A stretch of DNA of 64,000 nt from Ligustrum vulgare (GCA_963555705.1 OY743187.1:10492133-10556132); one strand, 5' to 3'; positions 1 through 10,677 are shown, counted from the first letter of the stretch. Numbers and translations are program-made. Notes: generated by a model from the sequence alone, not told the origin.

Positions 1-319
1 GAAAGAATATTATAATAGAATCTTAAAACAATTACCTAAGATACAAATAATTCTAGATAATAAAGAAAAATTAATAGAGAAATATATGTTAAAACAAGAA
101 AAATAGAGAGTTTTAATCTTCCAGTAAGATCTTATCAAATAAGAGGAGTTAATACAACAATGTTTTAACCATTAAGCTCATGAGGAAAATCTGATGAATT
201 TCTCAATATGTAATTAAATTGGATAAGTGTTTTTTTCTTTTTGCAAACATATAAAAACATAAATCCACAAGATAGGACAACTATTGAAGAATTATAATAG
301 TTAAATATATAGGATAAAA

Positions 320-1099
320 ATGTCAAAAAAATTACAAAATATCCAAAATAAATTGACAATACAATTTAAAGAATTAAAAGACATGATAGGAAATGTAAAA
401 AATATAAAGGAAGATATTCTAAAAGAATTTCAAATAAAGTCAAGAGAAATTATTAACCAAGATAAAATTGAAATAATTATAGAAAAATAGAAAGATTAAA
501 TGAAAAAAATAAAGAAAGATGATAATGAAAAAATTATATCATTAGAAGAAAGAAAAAAAAATTAAAAAAAAATAGATGATATGTATGGCAGATTATTCAT
601 CAAAGTACAAAAAACTCAAACTACTAAATCAAGAGTTTAAATGTCAATAAGTGAATATATTAATATGCTAAAAATATTAATAAAATCATTAATAAGTAAT
701 ATTCAAGAGGATAAATATGAATTAAAAGAAGCATGAAATGACATAAATATACTAAAACTAGAGATTAGAGAGTTAAAAGAAAATAATAAAAATAAGGATA
801 AAAAATTAGACAAAAAACTTATAGAAAAAGAGATGTCCAGAAAATGAAATAAAAATTTTGAACAAGAAAAAATTGTGATGGAAACATAAAGCATGGATGA
901 TGAATTTAAAAAAAACATATTACCAAAGATATTAGAAGAAGAATTAGGATTAAAAAAATCTATCTACAAACTAAGTAAGAATATGAGGAATAAGAACTAC
1001 AATGAAGACTACCAAGAAAGACTCCAAACTACTCGACTGCTCTACTTCCCTCTAAAGTCTCATTCAAAACCATTTGCCTGTAACAATAGAATAGGATAG
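320..1099 (+). pseudogene. Decayed A-rich coiled-coil ORF, origin unknown (possibly endogenous viral)
   Basis: One reading frame can be followed from an ATG at 320 to about 1099. It is rich in Lys, Glu, Ile and Asn codons and broken by several stops. The stops sit where a C-to-T change in a Gln (CAA/CAG) or Arg (CGA) codon would create TAA, TAG or TGA, the pattern expected from deamination of methylated DNA. The predicted product is charged and helical, with coiled-coil character and no recognisable enzyme motif. Bases 125-315 look like upstream coding sequence of the same kind in another frame, with the same type of stops. Strong A-richness and coiled-coil content occur in endogenous pararetroviruses, but I see no diagnostic domain, so the origin is open. 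A short similar stretch lies at 2653-2825. Confidence 0.3.
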
Positions 1100-1605
1100 G
1101 CTTAAATAATTTGTTAGGCTAGATCACAAGTTGGGTCAATCAACACCTAAGGCCCAACACACAAAATCACATAACAACCAACCTAATGGGCCAACTAACT
1201 AAGTCCAAAGTTTGCCCAAATAACCACCACAATTTGGGCCTTTCAGGTAGGCCACGAGCAATTTTAAGTTACTTCAAGTGTCTCAGAGTCATTATCGAGC
1301 TGAGCTATTCATTTTGTTGTCGATATAATCTCACAATAATATATATCAAAAAATCCAACAATTTTGTTACAATTAGCCTCTGTTTGGTTGCCAGTTTTTG
1401 CCAAAATTTTTAGTTCTGCACAGTAAGGTTGAAATCCAACATGGTAGGCGTTTGTGAGTTTCAAGATATCTATGGGGCCCGAACTAATATTTTAATACTC
1501 TCAACAGTTTACTTTTTAGATTCTTACGGCCACCATTTTGTTGACTTTGTGGGGCCCACAATTTGTTTAATATAATTGTTGTACGAAATCATTATAGCTG
1601 AGAGA

Positions 1606-2177
1606 AAATTCACTGTACAAAACCAAATTTTTTTGGAAAAATCGGGGGGCCAGACACAAGCTAAGTGTGTGTGTGTGTGTAATTTTCAGACATAATTGAT
1701 TGGAACAAATTAAAACCAGCTATTTATTTTGAATAGACTTGGCAACCTAGTCGTGTTTAGGGCGAAGCCAAGAATTCATATTTGAGGATTGTGTTTGGAA
1801 AACGTGCTTTTTCCTACACAATTCTCCAAATCACTTTTTAATCACATATATTTTCTCTCTCTATTTTTCAATCATACATTTTACCTAGATAATATAAAAA
1901 AAAACATGTTTTTAAACAAAAAACTTTTAACCACTTATGTTGCTCCAACATTGTCAGAGAAGATGGTTGCTGCCTCGCTGGAATAGGATATGAAAATTGA
2001 AGTTCCCTTAGCAGATTTGGCATCCAATATTCTTCCATTGCTGTAGTTGCTAAGAACGGTTGATGGAATGATGAGAACACTGGAATGTTAGAACATAAAT
2101 ATATTGCCCCAATTTTAGAAACTCCAAAATCTATCAATACTACCCATATATTTCAGCACTAATTTGGACACATATTT
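1606..2177. repeat. Direct repeat, copy 1 of 2 (about 570 bp)
   Basis: This block is nearly identical to 2826-3404. It begins around CACTGTACAAAACCAA, includes a (GT)n microsatellite near 1669 and ends at TTTGGACACATATTT. Small differences include a GCGC insertion near 3197 in copy 2. The block contains one copy of the dispersed 'ttaaccacacattttacc' repeat (about 1830-1910). No credible gene is seen; open frames on the minus strand here occur in both copies but resemble nothing I know. Confidence 0.85.
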
Positions 2178-2652
2178 ATCTTTTCCAGTCACGTTCGCTT
2201 ATGGCCCCCAGTTTCTACAATTTTTTTTTTCCAAATTTCAATTTTCTTCAATAATGTGGAAGTCAAAGTTGGTAAGCGTATACTGAAAGTGCAAGAATTT
2301 GTGAGGCTCGAACTACTTTTTTCACTGGAATTCCAAAAATTTGAGTTAACTTTTTGGGCCCTTCCATTTTTTAAATATTAACTGTTGTATGAAACCAGCA
2401 AGAATTTGTACGAAGCTGACATCAAATTTACTGTTCCAAACCAAATTTTTTTCCAAAATCGGGGGCCAGACAAGAACTTAACATTGTAATTGACATTATG
2501 CATTGGAGAGATATTTTTAATCAATTTCATCAATTTGCTAACATGTCGATCGTTTTTCCCAATTGATAGTGTACATTTGAGATGCTCTTACAATTCCACA
2601 ACAGACTATGAAAGATAAACAATCTATATATAAATTAAAAGGAAAATGATAA

Positions 2653-2825
2653 ATGATAATAAGTTATTATGATAAAATAATAAAACACATAGAAAATGTA
2701 ACTATTAAAGACTTAGATAATTATATAGAAAAAGAAAAAGATAATAATAGATTGAGATTGAAAAGAAAACGAATAATATACTTGATAGAACATCTAAAGA
2801 AAGAAAAAGAAACAAATGAAGACAC
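2653..2825 (+). pseudogene. Short A-rich coding-like fragment
   Basis: An open stretch with very high Lys, Glu, Ile and Asn content, like the decayed frame at 320-1099. It runs straight into copy 2 of the direct repeat at about 2826. It may be another piece of the same decayed source. No domain is recognised. Confidence 0.2.
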
Positions 2826-3404
2826 AAATTCACTGTACAAAACCAATTTTTTTTGGAAAAATCGAGGGCCAGACACAAGCTAAGTGTGTGTATGTGTGTG
2901 TGTGTAATTTTCAGACATAATTGACTGGAACAAATTAAAACCAGCTATTTATTTTGAATAGACTTGGCAACCTAGTCGTGTTTAGGGCGAAGCCAAGAAT
3001 TCATATTTGAGGATTGTGTTTGGCAAACGTGTTTTTTCCTACACAATTCTCCAAATCACTTTTTAACCACATATATTTTCTCTCTCCATTTTTCAATCAT
3101 ACATTTTACCTAGATAATATAAAAAAACATGTTTTTAAACAAAAAAACTTTTAACGACTTATGTTGCTCCAACATTATCACAGAAGATGGTTGCTGCGCG
3201 CCTGCTGGAATAGGATATGAAAATTGAAGTTCCCTTAGCAGATTTGGCATCCAATATTCTTCCATTGCTGTAGTTGCTAAGAACGGTTGATGGAATGATG
3301 AGAACACTGGAATGTTAGAACATAAATATATTGCCCCAATTTTAGAAACTCCAAAATCTATCAATACTACCCATATATTTCAGCACTGATTTGGACACAT
3401 ATTT
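2826..3404. repeat. Direct repeat, copy 2 of 2 (about 570 bp)
   Basis: Second copy of the block at 1606-2177, in the same orientation, with about 650 bp between copies. The long match with few changes points to a duplication later than most decay in the neighbourhood. Both the flanks of copy 1 (1440-1605) and the spacer (2270-2480) contain a more diverged, related sequence with the word CCAAATTTTTTT followed by a GGGGCCAGAC box. Confidence 0.85.
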
Positions 3405-4360
3405 CAGCTCCTAAATCTTGAGTTGTCATTTATTTCACAGAGTGTTTTTCAGCCTTCTATTCGTAAATTCAGTTTTCCTACCAAATCGATCTTGATGATC
3501 GGCGATTCTCATATCTCCTGAATTTACGCCTCTTTATGCTTGCTGTGTATTTTAGTGTTAAGAGTTTCGCTGATTGTGGGTTGTGAATTTATGTATCCAA
3601 TTAATCCTTCATTATGACGTCAATCCAAGAAAACTATTAAAATTAGACAGTGGGAGCAAACTTGTGTATCAACTTTACATGGCTTCTGCACATTTATTCG
3701 CAATTGGACATTATTGACATCCACGCTCCAACTTGAGAGGGGAGTGTTAAATATGGAATGAAAATAAATATATTTCTGCATTATTTATAGTTTCCTACAT
3801 TAAATTTACTAATATTCGAATTGATATTATAGATTAAGAAACTATATATTTTGATTTTATTTTTACATGTTAGAGTTAGGTCTACTCTCCTATATAATGA
3901 ATTGATTATATTGACTTGATCAAAACATAATTATTCAATAATAATTTTGGCATTAGACTTCTAATTAATCTTAAGCAAATCAATCTCAGTGGAATTCATT
4001 CAAATCAGACTCGGATGCTTGGAAAAATTCTATACAATTAACTTGCTGAGACACACCATCTAGATGTGACTTCAGCACTCACCAATCACTATTTTCAAGA
4101 ACACTACAGACTTTTCCGACGCCCAAACTATTCTACTCTTTGAAAAACTACAGAAGGAACAAAGAATTTTCTCTCATAGGGCAAACATGTGCTTTCTCAC
4201 CCTACAAATTGCACCATTCATTTGCACACAAAATCTTCGCCAAAATCTCCAAGATTGCAAAATCTCCAAGATAGCATCTTCACTTTTGACTTTTTCACCA
4301 TATTTTAATGCACAAGAAGCCAATTTCTCAACAATTACTACAAATTAAGGAAGGAAAAAT
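3405..4360. other. Intergenic, no gene seen
   Basis: AT-rich DNA with no supported coding region, RNA gene or clear transposon terminus. Around 3730-3760 the phrase CTTGAGAGGGGAGTGTTAAA looks like a retrotransposon polypurine tract followed by an LTR start, so a degraded LTR fragment may begin near 3749; its partner was not found. Confidence 0.4.
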
Positions 4361-4364
4361 ACCA

Positions 4365-4580
4365 TCAATATGGTGTCCATTGTGTACAGTGAACACCGTA
4401 TCATTTATCTACCTACTCATCACGTGACAAGTGAGTGTTGATTGGAAGTGGATGTGATCGAGCCCACTCACTTATAGGAGGTGGGTAGTGCTTAGAATTG
4501 AGAAATCAATACCTACCCGTCATGTGGTAGGTAGATAAATTATATGATGCTCATTGTGGGTACCATATAATTCTCGTGGA
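4365..4580. repeat. MITE-like imperfect palindrome
   Basis: The two halves are imperfect inverted copies. The box TTTATCTACCTAC near 4396 is matched by GTAGGTAGATAAA near 4530, and ATGGTGTCCATTGTG near 4374 pairs with a diverged CTCATTGTGGGTACCAT near 4552. The total length of about 215 bp suits a small non-autonomous DNA transposon. I could not fix the target-site duplication, so the family is not assigned. Confidence 0.45.
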
Positions 4581-5730
4581 AAAATATATCAAATTTACAC
4601 TCAACACCAAAACCCAGTTTATAAACCTTAAGCTTTTTTCTTCAAATTTTGAGAATTAACACATTTTATAGCAAAGCTCATTTTCCGTCTTAACTTTGTT
4701 TCGGATTTACATTTGGGGTTAGGACGTCGAGATTCAAGAATCAATAGATAGATACAAAAGACGTCAAATAGCAATAAATTGTTCCTGTGTCATCGGAGTC
4801 GTGATTTTGCAACAAAAGTTAATGTCATTTCTTTTTGAAACACAACTTTGCAACAACAAAAAAAGGCTATTATTCTTTTCATATTCTATAAGCTGATTGG
4901 AACCGACTTTCGGCGAGGACGACTCTATGTTTTGGACCGACCAAAAGTTGCAGCTTCTTGTCTTGATTTGTCGTCTTTTCATTTTCATCTTCCGTCTGTC
5001 ACTTATGGCATTCTTTGCATTGATCATATATGTTTCGACATCTCGTTTAGTACCGTTCTTAATTTCTACAAGAACACTAGAAAATTAGAAAACTTGTGAT
5101 ATTTTTTATTGTAATGATATTGTTATGAATAGAGGCGACGTGTCAACATTTCTTTTGTCTTTTTTTTTTTTTTAAGTAAAAAATGGTTAACGAGAATTTT
5201 TGATTTGTCGAAATTGTTAATTTTTCAAAAAGTTTTGTCCAATGACATATTATCAAGTAGTCGTTTTTTAAAACAAAATTTATAAACAAATTTTTCAAAA
5301 AGAGGTGTTAATAGAATTATTTCTCTCTCTTGTCACATTTGATCTTGTTCATTTTAACGTATGAGACCCTCTTCCATTACCCCTAAAAGGGTTCACGATA
5401 TTATTGATTATTACACTTTGAATTTTTCTTAAGAAACTTTACTACCATCATGTTATTATATATAGAGAGAGAGAGAGAGAGAATAAAGGAAAAGGGACTA
5501 GTGTTTCTTGATGAACTCTATCGCTTGCTGTACTGGTTTCAAGTTCCAGAATGAGAGACGGAACTAACGATTCCTTATTATAAGATATTAGATATCCATT
5601 GGCGCTCAGTTCGATTCTCTGAGCTCACACATACTATATATAACTGAATAATAATGATAAACTGACAGAATAATTAATACCTGGAATTTGGTAATATATA
5701 TATATATGAGCAATGAAGGATGAAATAATT
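4581..5730. other. Intergenic, downstream of UGT copy 1
   Basis: No supported gene. The short open frames around 4764-5099 overlap each other on both strands and show no family resemblance. A (GA)n microsatellite lies at 5463-5482 and a (TA)n run at 5693-5707. The 3' untranslated region and terminator of the minus-strand UGT would lie here, but no terminator can be read with confidence. Confidence 0.4.
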
Positions 5731-7119
5731 TTATCTGGTAATATGAGCGATGAAGGATTCCATCTCCTTGCGAGTGGCACCACCTTTCAGAAGTGATTTC
5801 TTTACTGCATGTTCTAATTCTGCTGCCCTTTTTCTCATTTCTTCTCCTTCTGCTGAATCCATCAATCTTCTTACAGCCTTCTCTACAGTTGATGATGACA
5901 CCAGTTCATCTCGATTTGCCCAACTCCGAACTTCCAGGCCGATTTTCAGCACTTTGGTTATCAGCATGGCGTTTCTCGGCTGATCCGAATGCATCGGCCA
6001 AGCGGTTATCGGCACTCCCATGCTTATGCTCTCTGTACATGAATTCCACCCACAGTGGCTCATGAAACCACCTGTCGACGGGTGCCCGAGAATCGCCAGT
6101 TGAGGCGCCCAGTCTCTCTCAACAACTCCACGTCCTTCCACTCTTTCTTCATACCCTTCTGGAAGTGGAGCTCTCCTCACATCTCCTTGAAAAACATCAC
6201 CTTTATCTGCATCTCTCAGTACCCATATGAACTTCTGTTCGCTCAGCTCCAACCCCAGTGCCAGCTCTTTGATTTGTTCGTCGGAGAACGAAGATGTTGA
6301 GCCAAACGAGACAAATATCACTGAATTCTTAGGTTGTTCGTCAAGCCACTCCAAGCATTTGTGACGGCCGTTTGAGTTCTTTCTTTCTTGTATCACCACC
6401 GGATTAAACGGTCCAATAGCCCAGAGTTTGTCGCTTCCGTTCCTCTTTTCTTTCGCAAGCAGATCAAGATACGGCCCTTCTACTACTCTGCTTGCATTGT
6501 AAACATCTCCAGAATTGAAATTCTTCGCCTCTCCTTGCAATTTTTTAAATTCTGAAAATTCTGGTGGCAAGCAACCTTCCAGAGAAGGGACTTCTTTCAA
6601 AATCTCTGCTAATTCAGTATGTACAACAGGTTTTCCGGCAACTTCCCAGCGAAATGAGTATATAGCGAAAGCCGACATGCTTCGAAAACAGTAGGACTCA
6701 GCATTTGTTACAGAATATATGTCCTGAACAACATAAGCCATTAGAGAATCATAAACGACAACTATTCTTCTGGCTGTGGTCGAAAGATTGTTTACAAATT
6801 CGTAAACAGGTTTGCGTAGATTTATCGATGCTTGAAGTGCGGGAAGGATATGTGAGGGAAATTTAGTGGTGGCATTGGGGTCAGGGGGAGGAGTAGGAAA
6901 AGAAGGCACTGTAAAATCATGGAAATGGATACTGGTAATTGCTGAAGGGTCCCAACCATGGACTCGAGCCTTTGCCTGGCGGTTGTGCATGGTGGTGCCG
7001 ACGAAATGGACGGAAATGTCATAGGCTGAGACGAGGCGGGAGAGGTGGAGGAGCTGGTTAAGATGGCCTTGTGCAGGAAGCGGCACCATTACCACGGCAA
7101 CTTGAGCCATTTCTTTCAT
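5731..7119 (-). CDS. Zeatin O-glucosyltransferase-like UDP-glycosyltransferase (UGT copy 1)
   Basis: A complete, intronless family 1 plant UDP-glycosyltransferase of 462 residues, the usual length. The N-terminal motif PLPAQGHLNQLL holds the expected catalytic His at residue 19, and its Asp partner is likely D124 (VVYDSLMA). The 44-residue PSPG sugar-donor box runs from W337 to Q380 and contains HCGWNS; the final Gln favours UDP-glucose. FVGTTMHNRQAK and [12 protein letters not shown] are typical of the zeatin O-glucosyltransferase group (UGT93), soluble cytosolic enzymes that reversibly inactivate cytokinins; the actual acceptor is an inference. The start is the ATG at 7117-7119. A TATA-like element lies about 50 bp upstream, and the LTR element begins 123 bp upstream. 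Three related copies lie at 25.9-32.0, 46.3-54.3 and 59.6 kb. Other family 1 acceptors cannot be excluded. Confidence 0.9.
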   Translation of the reverse strand: MKEMAQVAVVMVPLPAQGHLNQLLHLSRLVSAYDISVHFVGTTMHNRQAKARVHGWDPSAITSIHFHDFTVPSFPTPPPDPNATTKFPSHILPALQASINLRKPVYEFVNNLSTTARRIVVVYDSLMAYVVQDIYSVTNAESYCFRSMSAFAIYSFRWEVAGKPVVHTELAEILKEVPSLEGCLPPEFSEFKKLQGEAKNFNSGDVYNASRVVEGPYLDLLAKEKRNGSDKLWAIGPFNPVVIQERKNSNGRHKCLEWLDEQPKNSVIFVSFGSTSSFSDEQIKELALGLELSEQKFIWVLRDADKGDVFQGDVRRAPLPEGYEERVEGRGVVERDWAPQLAILGHPSTGGFMSHCGWNSCTESISMGVPITAWPMHSDQPRNAMLITKVLKIGLEVRSWANRDELVSSSTVEKAVRRLMDSAEGEEMRKRAAELEHAVKKSLLKGGATRKEMESFIAHITR

Positions 7120-7167
7120 ACTACTTTGGCTATGGATTTCCTAAATGGGTGATGGCTGGCCAAAAGT

Positions 7168-7176
7168 GATATATAC
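7168..7176 (-). promoter_or_regulatory. Possible native TATA box of UGT copy 1
   Basis: On the minus strand the sequence reads CGTATATATCAC about 50 bp before the UGT start codon. It lies in the 123 bp of native DNA left between the gene and the retroelement, so the core promoter may survive while everything further upstream was moved 6.3 kb away. Confidence 0.4.
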
Positions 7177-7242
7177 GCTGAAAGTAGCCCTTGAAGAGTC
7201 AATTTTGACAACTTAATTTACATATGCCAAAAATTTAATTTT

Positions 7243-7450
7243 TGTTATAAAATCATCGAAATCATAAGAACAACATAGAGAGAGAAATGGAGAGAGTTTA
7301 GAGGAGAGAATTTCTCTTCAAGAATTGGTGTAATAAATTGGTAAGTATAGGCTCCTATTTATAGGAGTGGACAATGGCACAATCGTAATATTGTAAAGTT
7401 TACAGGGATATAATGGTAATGTCATTCACATATATACATTATTTATAACA
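7243..7450 (-). repeat. 3' LTR of the LOG-carrying element
   Basis: A 208-bp LTR next to the polypurine tract. On the minus strand it reads TATAAATA inside the palindrome CTCCTATAAATAGGAG, followed by a CT-rich leader. It is a complete-looking promoter that faces UGT copy 1. Confidence 0.93.
7356..7363 (-). promoter_or_regulatory. LTR TATA box (TATAAATA) facing UGT copy 1
   Basis: A consensus plant TATA box within the LTR. A start site about 30 bp downstream, near 7325, would give a transcript that runs out of the LTR and reaches the UGT start codon after roughly 200 nt. The same box occurs in the 5' LTR near 13482-13489, where it would drive the element's own RNA. Confidence 0.6.
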
Positions 7451-7481
7451 CTCCCCCTTGAATGACATATTACGCAATTGT

Positions 7482-8175
7482 CTGCCTCGTTAAAACCTTG
7501 CTAAGAAAACCCAATGGGATAAAACTTGAGCGAAGGAAAAAGAGTACAGTTGCTCCCCCTGATATTGGCCATCGTCAATCGTTGAGTCTTAATGTTCAAG
7601 TAGAACAAATCATGTATTGAATCTTTGAAGTTCTTCAGTGCTTCAGTGCTGCCTCGTTAAAACCTTGTCAGTAAAACCCAATGGGACAAAATCTGAACGA
7701 AGGAAAAAGAGTACAGCCGCTGCCTCGTTAAAACCTTGTCAGGAAAACCCTGTGGGACAAAACCTGGACGAAGGAAAAAGAGTACAGCATGACAGCATGA
7801 TTCTCCCCCTGAAGTGTGCAATCAAGTATTCATGAACCTTTTGAATAATGATATCATCTTTCTTCTGGAATATATATGAAAATCTTCTTGTGTGTAGTCG
7901 ATATCATAACATTCTTCATAAGATGTGTATGATTTTCTTCATTTGTTGATATCATTCCAGTATAACAATGTGTTGCTGAATTATAGCTTGTTGATAGCTA
8001 TGATGATGCCTCAAAAACCTTGCTAGGAAAACCCTTTGGGACAAAACCTCAGCGAAGGGAAAAAGAGTACATTATTCTCATTAATTTTCATCAATACGCC
8101 TCAACTGTTGCCTCATTAAAAACCTTGCTAGGAAAACCCCGTGGGACAAAACCTCAGCTAAGGGAAAAAGAGTGC
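7482..8175. repeat. Five copies of a 66-bp repeat (TGCCTCGTTAAAACCTTG...)
   Basis: Copies lie at about 7482-7549, 7650-7716, 7721-7787, 8007-8071 and 8109-8175. Each begins TGCCTCGTTAAAACC or a close variant, passes through AAAACCC-nGTGGGACAAAAC and ends GAAGGAAAAAGAGTACA. Spacers are irregular (5 to about 220 bp) and unrelated. The array is next to the polypurine tract, that is, in the 3' part of the element. Confidence 0.9.
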
Positions 8176-8346
8176 AACGCGTATTCATTCCTTTTCATGG
8201 AATATCACAAGTATATTGATGCAATCTCGTATCTTTTCATCAAACATATCATCCATGATGAGCTTTATATAAATCGTTTATAGCTCATTTATGATGTCAT
8301 AACATGCTATATTAAGCAATGTTGTACTAATTTATCGATTGCATCT

Positions 8347-8501
8347 TTCACTTCTGGTGAATAATAAAATCTAGAATTCACTTCTGGTGAATAATTAAAC
8401 ATATTCATTTTCATATTCACTTCTAGTGAATAATCAAATCTAGAATTCACTTCTGGTGAATAATTAAACATATTCATTTTCATATTCACTTCTAGTGAAT
8501 A
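8347..8501. repeat. Array of five short hairpins, loop TTCTG/TTCTA
   Basis: Five small palindromes share a five-base centre. Arms TTCAC/GTGAA (8347-8361), ATTCAC/GTGAAT (8376-8392 and 8445-8461) and TATTCAC/GTGAATA (8414-8432 and 8483-8501) surround TTCTG or TTCTA. Part of the array is a tandem duplication of about 69 bp. Similar hairpins with other arm sequences continue to about 12.1 kb. Confidence 0.85.
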
Positions 8502-8901
8502 ATCAATTTCCTAGATGTCATAAATAGTACACTCAAATTTTACTTTCAATATATTATATCATGGAGTCATTTGTATCATTCTATAGTGATACTAATCTGG
8601 GCATATTGAATCTTTCAATGATTTATACATGTATGTTCTTGCACTTTATAAACTGCAATTTCTAATTTGCAGGAGCATAATCAATCATTGAAATAGATAT
8701 CAATTTTGACATATAATCTACAATCATTTTACTTGAAATCCCAACGTACCGCGATCAACTGGTACATCAAAGAATACTCTCAAAGTACCGAGATGAGAAT
8801 CATACATTTTGATCTCACTCATTGGTATATCAAAGAGCTCAAGCTAGTGATTTAGACTATAGTCTATCCACCATATGTCATGTTACACATTTAAGCATTT
8901 A

Positions 8902-9691
8902 GACTTCAGGTCGCAATTTGGACTTCAGGTCCTTGAACAATAATCCCTACATTGGGTTTATATACTTGGCCAAAGTATTATAATTTCATCAACCTCATTT
9001 TTATAAGAGGGTATGCAGTCGACTTATTTATCGATTCCATCTCAATATAACGTGGAGAGATCTCTTTATATGTTCTATCATCAGGTACCTGAATATCTCA
9101 TCATTTAACTATGTCCCTTTTACTTACTTTGAGTATTTAGCCTCAAAGGGATCATTTCAATCATTCAAGAGATATTTATTTTTGGAATCGATAGTCATTA
9201 TGCTTCAGGCATAATTACGCTTCAGGCGTGTTTTCACCATAATGTTCTCAAATATTATCAATCGGCTAAAATGCCATAACACATGTCATTCTTTTAGGGA
9301 TGTAATTTCAATCATATATCTCAGTGCGCTTTGGTGGAGTGTATGCATATCGCACTTTTACAAATAATAAAGCTTCTTGAGCTATTCCCTGTTTGACATA
9401 GAATATTGTTGTATGATAAACAATTTCTGAATAAGTTATTCTCATAGAAAATAATTTGGAACTTTTGATAATCTAACCGTTTATTATAGAACTTCTGGTT
9501 CTATACGGTTTTATTTCATTTCTATGTATGAATATTTGATTCAATACAATATCGCTAAACTTCTGGTTCAATACAATGTATATTTCATTTATGAGCTTCT
9601 GGTTCATACTATATACATATTTCACTTGTACGTATGAACTTCTGGTTCAATAAGATATTTCACTTGTACATATGTATGAACTTCTGGTTCA
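8902..9691. repeat. Dispersed micro-hairpins with constant TTCWG centre (upstream group)
   Basis: Arms differ but stay complementary around TTCAG or TTCTG: GAC/GTC (8902-8912), GGAC/GTCC (8920-8932), TTATGC/GCATAA (9198-9214), ACGC/GCGT (9217-9229), TATAGAAC/GTTCTATA (9485-9505), ATGAGC/GTTCAT with one G-T pair (9591-9607), and TGAAC/GTTCA (9635-9649 and 9677-9691). No gene is seen between 8502 and 9950. Confidence 0.8.
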
Positions 9692-9987
9692 ATACAACAT
9701 TTATTTCATCAGTATTCTATATAGTTCAAATCAGTATACCTTTATTACTTTTAGTATACCGAAAAATCAGGTACAATATCCAAGGAAATATCTCATAATC
9801 TCAATCTTGTCGCCAAATCTTCCCTTATATCGAAAAAGGTAATGGCATATTATCTCACCTTTTCAATAATTTATTCCATTATTTCTTGATGGAATCCATA
9901 TCACTGACACGCGGAGCCGCCGCTCTTTTACGCGTTGAATAATGCATTTAAATAGATGATTTGGGAAGAAGGCTAGATCCATCAAAA

Positions 9988-10533
9988 ATGGATATCATAC
10001 TTTCAAATATTCGCAAATATTATTCCAATCTTCCAGTAAATGATTTGAGAAAAATTTATCGAATTAGGCTCGAAAGATTGAGGTTGCTGATGGATCATGG
10101 CATGCCAGAAGATGTTCGCTGGTTGATCGAAGCAAAAGTTCGATTAGCTGGTGAATTACCAGATTCATTTTCTAAGCACAAGCCTGGCTTAGGTAAGAGT
10201 ACTTTTGCAAAGAAGCGAATAGCAAAAAGATTAAATAGTTGCTACAAATGTGCTCGATGGACATGTGATACCCGTTGTAAATCAATAGGATATTCATCCA
10301 TAAATCGAGATGATAAGATAGACTTCATTAAGGGTGGACTGAGTAAGGAGTCATTGGATGATATCCGATTGACTCTTGAGACGCACCCTAGTGGATATGT
10401 GCAGCGTGAGCTACTATCTTTATGGGCTAAATTCATCAGCGATAAAGAGAGATATAGTCTCAAAAATATAATAGCAAAAGATCCTGTTTGCCATGCTGTT
10501 ATAAACAATGATGCTTTGGCTATGCAGCATTAA
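9988..10533 (+). CDS. Cys-rich basic protein, possible nucleic-acid binder (retroelement cargo)
   Basis: An open frame of 181 residues from the first ATG (9988) to the stop at 10531-10533. The frame is open a further 36 bp upstream but without an ATG. The N-terminal third is helical and charged. A central basic patch (GKSTFAKKRIAKR) is followed by four cysteines in CX2CX4CX3C spacing (CYKCARWTCDTRC), then SIGYSS and an acidic helical tail. A basic run just before a Cys cluster, followed by a G-Y-S/N segment, recalls the nucleic-acid-binding proteins of some filamentous plant RNA viruses (Pfam Viral_NABP), which can act as silencing suppressors. That resemblance is from pattern alone and unproven. 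The ORF is antisense to the element and 248 bp upstream of the LOG ORF on the same strand. I do not otherwise recognise it. Confidence 0.6.
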   Translation: MDIILSNIRKYYSNLPVNDLRKIYRIRLERLRLLMDHGMPEDVRWLIEAKVRLAGELPDSFSKHKPGLGKSTFAKKRIAKRLNSCYKCARWTCDTRCKSIGYSSINRDDKIDFIKGGLSKESLDDIRLTLETHPSGYVQRELLSLWAKFISDKERYSLKNIIAKDPVCHAVINNDALAMQH

Positions 10534-10677
10534 TACAAGGTAAATCATTTGATATATATGCACATATAAAATATTTTTTCTGTTTCCTTTCACGAGTTTT
10601 GATAAAGGCTGGTTAAAAATATTAAATCGCCGAAAGGTGAGTAGGATGATTTTGTCAAAAGTAAATCTTCACTTTTT

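Noticed and set aside
3749..5460. LTR retrotransposon starting at the CTTGAGAGGGGAGTGTTAAA word
   Set aside because: A polypurine-tract-like word and LTR-like start are visible, but no partner LTR, duplication or coding region was found in the window.
5750..6300. Plus-strand open frames over UGT copy 1
   Set aside because: Antisense shadows of the conserved UGT coding strand; equivalents appear over copy 4 on the opposite strand.
7482..8175. CRISPR-like repeat array
   Set aside because: The genome is a plant; repeats are about 66 bp with spacers of irregular length (5 to 220 bp), and they lie inside an LTR element.
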